Assembly (NCBI GenBank): GCA_958424475.1
Contig: CATZTY010000023.1
Coordinates: 1 to 9,139 of the forward strand
DNA length: 9,139 nt
Origin: an uncultured Collinsella sp.
GTDB lineage: Bacteria > Actinomycetota > Coriobacteriia > Coriobacteriales > Coriobacteriaceae
Reading direction: 5' to 3'
Below, piece by piece: positions 1 through 8,300 of this stretch. A model generated the notes under the pieces. That model worked only from the letters and a program-made list of their open reading frames with translations. It searched no databases and was not told the DNA's origin. The position numbers and the translations under genes are program-made. Numbering within the stretch: position 1 is the first letter of the stretch; every line of letters begins with the position of its first letter.

Positions 1-1
1 C

Positions 2-2359
2 GTTCTTGGCGGTCGACATGACCTTGCCGTCCCGGCTCTTGAGCTCAAAGCTAAACTGGCCCGCCTTGAGCTCGGCGCCCTTGAGCACCTTGGCGGCGCC
101 CAGCTTGAGGGTGACGGGCGCGGCCTCGTAGCCGTTGGTGAACGTCACCGAGTCGTCGCCCGTGGGATTGCCCTCGGCATCCGCCAGCTCGTGCTTGACG
201 GCGAGCGTGCCGTCTCCGGCGTCGACAACCGTCGTGCGCACGCGGTACGTCGCCCTGTCGTACGTCACGCCGCCCGCCGTGCCGGCGACCTCGCGCAGCT
301 CATAGCTGTGCGTGCCGGGCGCGGTGTAGGTGACGGGGCTGAGCGCGACCGTGCCGTCGGCGGCGTTCCTGCCCGTCGCCGCGACGCTCTCGCTGCTGTC
401 GGAGGCAATCTCGACCAGCTGGAACTCGAACTCGCCCTCGGCCAGGTCGCGGCCCTCGAGCTTCTTGCCCACCTTGATCTGGTCGGTGACGGAGCTCGGC
501 GTCGGGTTCACGCCGTAGGTGTTGGTGAACTCGAACGCACCCTTACCCTCGGGCGTGCCCTCTGCGGGCAGGACCTCCGCGGCGAGCGTGCCCGCGTTGG
601 TGTCCTCGACCACCCTGACCGCGAAGGTCCTTGTCGCCGTCGCGTCGTTGACCACGCCGTCGACCGAACCGGACTCGCTCACCCGGTAGGCGAACGTCTT
701 GGTGCGCAGACCGTCGCGGTCGATCTCGACGTCATCGAGATCGCTCGGTTGCCTGAACGTGACGCTGCCCAGCTCGACGTTGCCGGCGGCGTCGTTGGTC
801 GCCTCGGTCACCGTCTTGCCAGAGGCATCGACCGGCGCGGGTGCGCCGTCCAGCGGTGCAATCTTAAAGGTGTACTTGCCCGCGATGTCGGCCTGCGTGA
901 GGCCGAGTCCGGCCTGGCCGAACGCCAGCGTCTTGGTACCCGCGAGGTCGACTGTCGCCTCGTTGGTGCCGTAGCCGTTCACGAACGACAGCGTGCCGCC
1001 GGAGCCCTCGGGGTAGACCACGCTAACGTCCAGCCCGCCCTTGCCGTCATCGGTCACCCTGACCGTGATGTCGAAGCTCGAGGCGGTCGCCGTCACGCCC
1101 GCGGGCAGCCGGTCCGTGCCGTCCTCAGATACGGTATAGGGAATAACCCAGGAGCCGTCGGCGGCCCTGGTGGCGGTGCCGTCCGCCACCATCCGCTCGA
1201 GAGCGTCGGTGGTGTAGACGATGGGCGAGAACGCGAGCCCCGCGGCCTCGCCGTCGCCGGAGGCTTGGTTGGTCGCGGTCGCGACCACGTCGCCCTGGGC
1301 ATCACGGACGGAGAACGAGAACTCGCCCGCCGCCGCGGCGCGGCCCGTCAGCGTCTTGGTGGCATTAATTGCCACGTTGCCCTCGCCGCCGAGCGTTCCG
1401 GTGGCCTCGTAGGAGTTCTGGAACGCGACCGTCACGGGCGTGGGCGTCTCCGTGGCGTCATCCGCCGTGGAGACCTCGGTGCGGGCGACCTCGACACCGT
1501 CCTTGGCAACCGTGGTCGTGACCGTGAGCTTGCCCGTCGCGGCGTCGTAGCCGGGCGCGATGGTCACCGTGCGCGGCGTGGTGTCGTTGGTGTAGCCCTC
1601 GCCGCCGAGCTTGGTCTCGGTGACGGTGAAGCGGTAGGTCTTGCCCGCGTCGGCGTCGGTGAACTTCACGTCGCCTTCCGCGGCACCGCCGATGAGGTCG
1701 ACCAGGTCGGCCTTCCCATCGTCAGCCGCGGCCACGGCGTAGGCGTCCTTGTCGGTCTTGAGGCCGAGCTTGGCGGCCGTCTCGGCGTCGGCGGTCACGG
1801 TAAAGGCGAACTGCCCCGCCTCCATGGCGCGGCCGGAGAGCGTCTTGGACAGGCGCACGCCCGCGTGGGCCGAGTAGTCGAGCCCGGTCGTGTAGGTGTT
1901 GACGAAGTCGCCGCCGCTCACCTGTGCGATCGCAGGCGTCGAGGCCGTGAGGTTGCCGGAGCCGTCGTCGGTCACGGTCACCGTCATCATGGCGACGTGG
2001 CCGTCGTAGGCCACACCGGCGATGGCAGAGCCGTCATCGGGCCTGACCTCGCGCACCGTGTAGGTGAAGGTCTTGGCGCGCACGCGCTTGCCACCAACCT
2101 CGGCGAACTCGGCATCCTTGATGTCATCGAGCGTGTAGCGGATGGAACCGAAGTCGAAGGCGACCCTATCGCCCGCCTTGGTGCCGGCGGCCGTCACACT
2201 GACGGTCTTGGAACCGTCGGCAGATCCCTCGGGCATGGGCGCGCCGTCCTTGCCCGCGAGCGCGAACTGGAAGCTGTCGCCCTCCGCCCAGTCGCGACCC
2301 TTGAGCGTCTTGGTGAAGAGCCCCGCGGTGGAGACGTCTCTGCCCTCGGTGGCCGTTCC
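2..2359 (-). repeat. Second FctA/Spy0128-type block: modules 10-14 and the start of 15 (residues 2261-3046)
   Basis: Limits are: 10 at 2359-1892, 11 at 1891-1409, 12 at 1408-971, 13 at 970-515, 14 at 514-128, and 15 from 127 to the window edge. Lys strands read TKTLKGRDW (10), SKTLSGR (11), TKTLTGR (12), TKTLAFG (13), KKLEGRDL (14) and AKVLKG (15). Glu strands read FTYTVRE, YRFTVTE, IPYTVSE, FAYRVSE and HSYELRE. Closing strands are FVNTY, FQNSY, FVNGY, FTNTY and FTNGY, with Asn at 2414, 2575, 2721, 2873 and 3002. Modules 10, 12 and 13 carry a longer segment before the Glu strand. Module 15 is cut by the window edge just after its first two strands, so the array continues beyond position 1. 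Codon use here is strongly C- and G-ending compared with the first block. Confidence 0.85.
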
Positions 2360-5300
2360 GTACGTGTTGGTGAACGCGACGGTCGCGCCGTCCTCGTTCA
2401 CGGCACCTTCGGCCTTGGAGCCGTCAGCCCCGTTAACAGCAGTCGTGTAGCCCTCGGCAGCATCCTCGGTCACGGTGTAGCGCGCGCCCACTGGCAGGCC
2501 GGCGATGGTCTTCTCCTCGCCGTCCTTAAGCGTGAAGGTCGCCTTGCCGTCCGTGAACGTCACGGCGTGCTCGTCCTTGCCGAAGGTGCCGGAGACGGGC
2601 TCGCCGTCCCCGTCGGTCAGCGTGACCGCAAAGCCGAACTCGCGCTGGCTGTCGCCGCCGACGACCGTCTTCTTGACGGTGAGGCTGCCGGTCTTGGCGG
2701 TGTTGGTAAAGACCGCCGCCTCGACCGTGCGCTCAACAGCGTCGCCCGCATCGTCGGTCAGCTGTGCAATCTTGGTCTTGGCAGACAGCTTACCGGCGCC
2801 GTCGTCGGTCACCGTGACGGTGGCACGATAGGTGGCCTTCGAGAACGTAAGTGCCGTCTCGTCACCCGACTGCTCGGTAATCACATAGGTATAGGTGCCG
2901 GGCTTGGTGTACTCGATGGTGCCGAAGTTGCCGACCTGGGCATCCTTGTGCAGCTCAATCGTCGACACGCCCTCCTTGGCGCCCTTGGGCATCGGTGCCT
3001 CGCCCTGGGCAGTCAGCGTCATGGTAAAGACATCCGACGTCGTCCAGTTGCGTCCGGAGATCTTCTTTTGCACCTTAAAGGCGTTTTCCACCTTTGTGGA
3101 CTCCACGCTGTAGACGTTGGTGAAGCCCACCTGCGTCGCCTGTCCGACGGTACCTTTCTGGGGATTCGCCTTATCGACAACCGCAAAGCCGTCCTCGCTC
3201 GTCATGAGCTCACCCTTGGAGTCGAGCTCCTGCACCTCGTAGTGCGTACCCGTGGGCAAGGTAACCGTGACGGAGCCGCCGGCCTTAAGCGTGATTGTGT
3301 CACCGCTCTTGATCTGTCCGCTTACATAAGTGCCATTGGTGCCGTCGGGGCGACCGGCGAACGCAAAGGCGCCGGCCAGAGGCGTTGTGCCATCGGCCTG
3401 GTAGAGCAGCACCTTAAAGGTAAATGCCTTGTTGGGAGCGGTGATGCCTTCGGTGGCCGTGACCGTCTTGCTCAACGTCAGGCGCCCGTCAGAAACCTGA
3501 TCGGTAGTGGTGTTGGTCTTGACGGCAGGGTTGTTGCCGACCGCCACCGACGCCTGGTTGGAAATATTGCCCGAAGCGCCACCGCTCTTAAACGCGTCCT
3601 CGGTCACGCGGACCTTAAATTGAACCGTGCCCTCCTTGCCGGCGGGAACGTCCTTCAATGTCCAGGTGAGGTTGCCGTCATTGTCCTTGGAGCCGGCATC
3701 CTTATAGTCGCCGGTGAACTCCACGAACTCGGTTCCCGCGGGAACGGCATCGGTGATCACCACCGTGGCAGACGCGCCCTCGGTGTTCTTGTAGCCGATG
3801 GTGTAGGTGAGTTCGTCGCCCAGCGCCACACCCGACCCCGTCGAATCCTGAGCATCGCTCTCGGACTTCTTTGGCACGTAATTGGTCGTGGTGCCGGTAT
3901 AGCTCTTGTTGCCAACCGTTACGGTAGCTTTGTTCTCAACGGTGCCGACCGCACCCTGGACGTCCTTCACAGCGTCCTCGGTAATCTTTACGCGCACGCG
4001 CACCGAACCGTGGCTGCCCGCGGGTTGCTTACCCAGGTCCCAGGTGAGCAACTGACCGCTCGCAGCGCCCTTATCGGCAAACTCGCCCTCAAAGGCCTCG
4101 AACACAACGCCCGTGGGCAGCTCGTCGGTCACGGTCACGTTGGCCGAAACCAGATTGCCGGCGGCATCGGCCTCGGTATTGGCCCAGTTGATGGTATAGA
4201 CGTAGGAGTCGCCCACAGAAAGCAACTGCCCGTCGATGTCCACATCGGGCTTCGCGACCGTGCCAATCGTCTTGACCTTATCACGCGTGTTGTGGAAGAC
4301 GATCTTACCCTTCTCGGTACCATCGCGATAGGTCACCTTGGACGTCAGATTGCCGTCGTTGTGGTCGGTCACCTCGAGCAGCACTCGGCACGTCGCAGAC
4401 GTATCCACGGGACGCACGCCCTCGGGCAGGTTGGCCATGCGCTCCTTTGCCACCAGGTTAAAGCTGTAGGTGGTGGTGTGGTCGGCATTGTGACGTTTGG
4501 TGGCAATGCCATCGTTGACGGCGCCGGCAAGGTCAATCGTCTGCTCATGAGTTCCGCTGGTAGCATCGCCAAGCTTAAAGTTAACCTTACCAAAGTCGAC
4601 CGTAGCGGTACCGTCCTCGTCCGCCTGAGTCGTGCCCTCATCCATCTTTTCGAGCGAGCCGTCGGCCTTCTCGGCATACAGGTCAAACGTATACTGGCCA
4701 GCCTCGATCTTGTCGCCGGAATCCATTACCTTCTCGGCAGTAAGACCGTCGAATGTTCCGGTCGCAGCGTAGCTGTTGGTAAAGAACACCTGAGCCTTGG
4801 CGGTACCGCTCTCGGAGCTGAAGACCTTTTTCTCGTGGGGCTCTTCAGCTTCATTGGCGTCATAGTGCTTGGCCGTGGTCACGGTATAGAGCGAACCATC
4901 GCGGCGATTATTAACCGCAATCTCTACCATCCAATAGGTGGAGTCGTATGTATAGCCGCCCTTGCCGCCGCCATTCTCGACAACCTTGTAAGTAAACGTC
5001 TTACCCGCATCTTCCGTCGCAAAGGTCAGGCCACCCAAAATGCCGGTATGGGACGTGCCATCGGCCTGCGGCTCATCGTTTGTCACGGTGAGCTTGCCCT
5101 CATCTGCGCGCAGCAGCTTGTTGAGCTTATCGGTCGAGGCGGCGTCTTCGCCCGTTACCGTAAAGCCAAACATGCCGGCATGCAGGTCGTGCCCGTTGAG
5201 CGTCTTGACGATCTCCAGACCGCCCTGGAGCTCGTAGCTCGTCGAGGTACGATACCTATTGGTGAAGATGAAGCCTTCCGAGCCGGTCGCGCCATCGGCA

Positions 5301-8300
5301 CGCGCCACAAGCTTGCCGCCCTCATCGGTTACGGTAACGGTCAGGGCGTAGGTGTGCGCGTCATACGTCCACTCGCCAAGGCCGCCGTTCGGGGCCAGCT
5401 CGTTAATCGTAAACGTATACGTGCCCGGCTTGTTAAAGGTGAGCTTCGAAAAGTCAATCTTTTCGTGCTCTCCGTCCTTGAGGCCCTCCTTCGTTTGCCT
5501 CTGCTCGGCGTAGCCGTTCTCCGCACTCATCGAAGAGCCGGTGATAAGCTTGCCGTTGATGGCAGCCTTGGTAGCATCGTCAGCCGCGGTCATGGCAAAG
5601 GTGAACTTGTCCGGAGCATTGGCACCGACAACAACCTTCGTCACGGACGGAGTATAGGTTGCCGCCTCGGTGACCGTATAGGTGTTCTTGAATTTGACCG
5701 TCGCGACACCGGCAGATGTCGCATTCGACGGGTAGATCCACTGGCCCTCAAGCTCGTCCTCGCCGTCAACCTGCTTGTTCACCGACGTCGTGACCCTAAG
5801 CGTACCGTCGCCGTTATCCGCTACGACGGCCCTAACCGTATGGACCGTCTTGTCGTACGTATAGCCCGTCGCTTTGTCGTCAATCTCGCTCACCGTATAG
5901 ATGAACGTCTTGCCGGCATCATCCTGAGTGAAGGTCAGCCCGCCCGCAGGTACCAAACTCACGGTCTTGGGAGCATCGGCCTCGACATTTGCGGTCTCAA
6001 AGACCTTGCCATTCGTGGAAATGCCAACCTTGCTGGCAGATGTCTCGTCAGCAGGCTTGACGATATAACGGAACGAGCTCTTAGGCGAGCCAAAAATGGT
6101 CGCGTCCTTGGGATACGTCAACGTCTTCTCAATCTGCAGACCGCCAGCAGCGCCATAGTCGAGGCTTGCCGTGTAACGGTTCACAAACGAGACAGCAGGC
6201 GGGACAGCAGGCGTCGTGGCGCCGGCCTCACTTGCATCGTACTGCTGCACGTAAGTATTCGGTTTTTGCTTGAGCTCGACGATCTTTTCGTCCGTCAGCG
6301 CGCTCGCGTCGGCGCCGTCGCCCAGCAGCTCCGTCACACCCGCACCCTTGAGCACGGTCGTCACGGTATAGAGCTTAGCGGGGTCGTTCTTGCGTGCAAG
6401 AACCTTGACGAGCACGATGGCATCGCCCGTGTAGCCGGTGTCATAGGTGTAGCCGGCAGCAGTAGCAGTAGGCTGGTTCTCGTGGATGCGATAGGCAAAC
6501 GTACGCCCCAGATCCTGTTCCGTGAGCTCGCGGGCAAAGAGCGTCTCTTTCCCGCTTGCGCCCATCACGGCGCTGGACTCTCCGGCCTCCGCCGCCTTAT
6601 TGGACAGGCTAGCCTCGGCGCCGTCGACCGACGTCTGAACGCCGTTGTACCAAAGGCCCGTCACGGCAAAGGTAAACTGGCCCGCGGTAGAGGCGCGACC
6701 CTCAAGGATCTTGCTCACCGTCACGCCACCAAAGGTGCCCGATGCATGGTACGCGTTGGTAAAGGCAGCCTTGTCGGTTACGGCCTTGTCCGCATCGGAG
6801 GCGCCGGTGTTGGCGTAGGTCACGCTCGACACGCGCAGCTTGCCCGCGTGGTTGCCCGACTTATCCAGGTCGGTCACCACGACGGTCGCGCGGGCGGTAT
6901 GCTTGTCCATGGACATGCCCGCCTGGCCATCCTGCGCAGCTTTCTCGGTGATGTTGAAGCTAAAGGTGCCTGCGCGGTTGAACGTCACGGTCGGGGCGGC
7001 TTCAGTGCCAAAGGAGAACGATGCCACGCGTCCCGACTCGGGCGTGCTGGCGACTGCCTTGTTGGCGTTAACGGCAACAACCCCATCCGTTACCGCCTGC
7101 TTTGTGGTCTTGCCCAAACCGGTCGTACTGGCATCATCCGTAGCGGCAGTGAGGTTAAAGGTATAGCGTTCGCCCTGGTTCCAGTCGCGACCGCTCACGG
7201 TCTTTTGGCCCTGCAGGGTCGCGCTCGTGGGCTCCACGCTATATATATTGGTAAAGGAAGGCGTGGCATTCTTATCCAGCTGCTTTACCGAGCCGTCCTC
7301 TGCAACCTTGTAGTACTCGATCGAAGTCTGGATGCCAGCACCCTTCTCGGCGTTGCGCACCACGGCGTAATAGACCGATCCATCGTAGGTCATGCCCGTA
7401 ACGCTGCCGCGATTCTCGGCGAACTTGTAAACGTAGGCGCGTCCCGCATCCGCCTTGGCGGTATAGGAGATCGCCGGCCATGTCACCGTACCGTCGGCGT
7501 TGTTGCCCACGGTTGCGGTGTCGCCCTCGGCGCCCTGGGGCATGGGGGCCTTGATGCTCGTGTCGACCTTATCGGGATCGAACGCTGCATTGTCGTCTGC
7601 ATAGCCGCCCACACGCTCGAGCTTAAAGCTAAAGGCGTTCTGGGAAAGCGGGAAACTCCCGGCGTTGTCGGTCAGGATCTTTTGGGCATGGATGATGATG
7701 CTATGTTCGTGCGTATCGTAGCGGTTGGTGAAGGTTGCGACCCTATCGGCAACATCCGTGTTGGTGTGGGTGCCCGCGTCGTTGCGCTCCTGCACCATCT
7801 TCACACTCTTAATGACAAGAGCGCCAGCCTGGTTGTCCTCCACCACGACCGTTGCGGTATAGACAGCAGCGGAGTAGCTCATGCCGTCTGCCCTGGCATC
7901 GGAACCGGGGATAACCTCCGAGATGGTATAGGTGTAGGTACCCGGCTTGGCATAGGTGATATTGCCAAACGTTGCCGTCTGGACTTTCTCGTTCAGCGCA
8001 ATCGTCGACACGCCGTCCTCGGGCATTGGGGCACCGTCCTCAGGCGTAAGCTGCACGGTAAAGGAATCGCCATCGGCCCAATCGTGACCTTCGAGCACCT
8101 TCTTGGCGCTCAGACCGTCTTTGGCCTTAAGCGTTACCGAGCTGGCGCTGTAGTTGTTGGTGAACTCGAGTTTGTTGCTCGCAGGGATCTCCCCGTCCAC
8201 GAGCGCTGCAATCTTGCCCTCGATGGTGTTGCCAGTTCCCGACTGCTCCTCGCCGCCGGCTTTGCGGCTCACGAGGCTAAAGCCAACCGGAAGCACCGAC

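Noticed and set aside
1093..1305. Small minus-strand open frames in other registers (also at 4135-4323, 4369-4686, 5341-5526, 7272-7481)
   Set aside because: They overlap the main minus-strand frame out of register and encode Arg/Pro/Ser/Thr-rich low-complexity products typical of frame-shifted GC-rich coding DNA.
2142..2450. Small plus-strand open frames (also at 330, 699, 1221, 2505, 2895, 5040, 6840, 8154)
   Set aside because: They are Ser/Ala/Val/Pro-rich antisense shadows of the repeated modules, with no independent evidence of coding.
7238..7255. AT-rich TATATATT as a promoter -10 element
   Set aside because: It lies inside the coding frame, encoding the F-T-N-I-Y-S border strand, with no partner -35 element or downstream gene. 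A similar run near 8742 is also intragenic.
128..8150. Regularly spaced F-T-N-x-Y-encoding DNA as a CRISPR array
   Set aside because: The spacing is about 340-580 bp and varies, the repeats are imperfect and coding, and the 'spacers' are protein modules.
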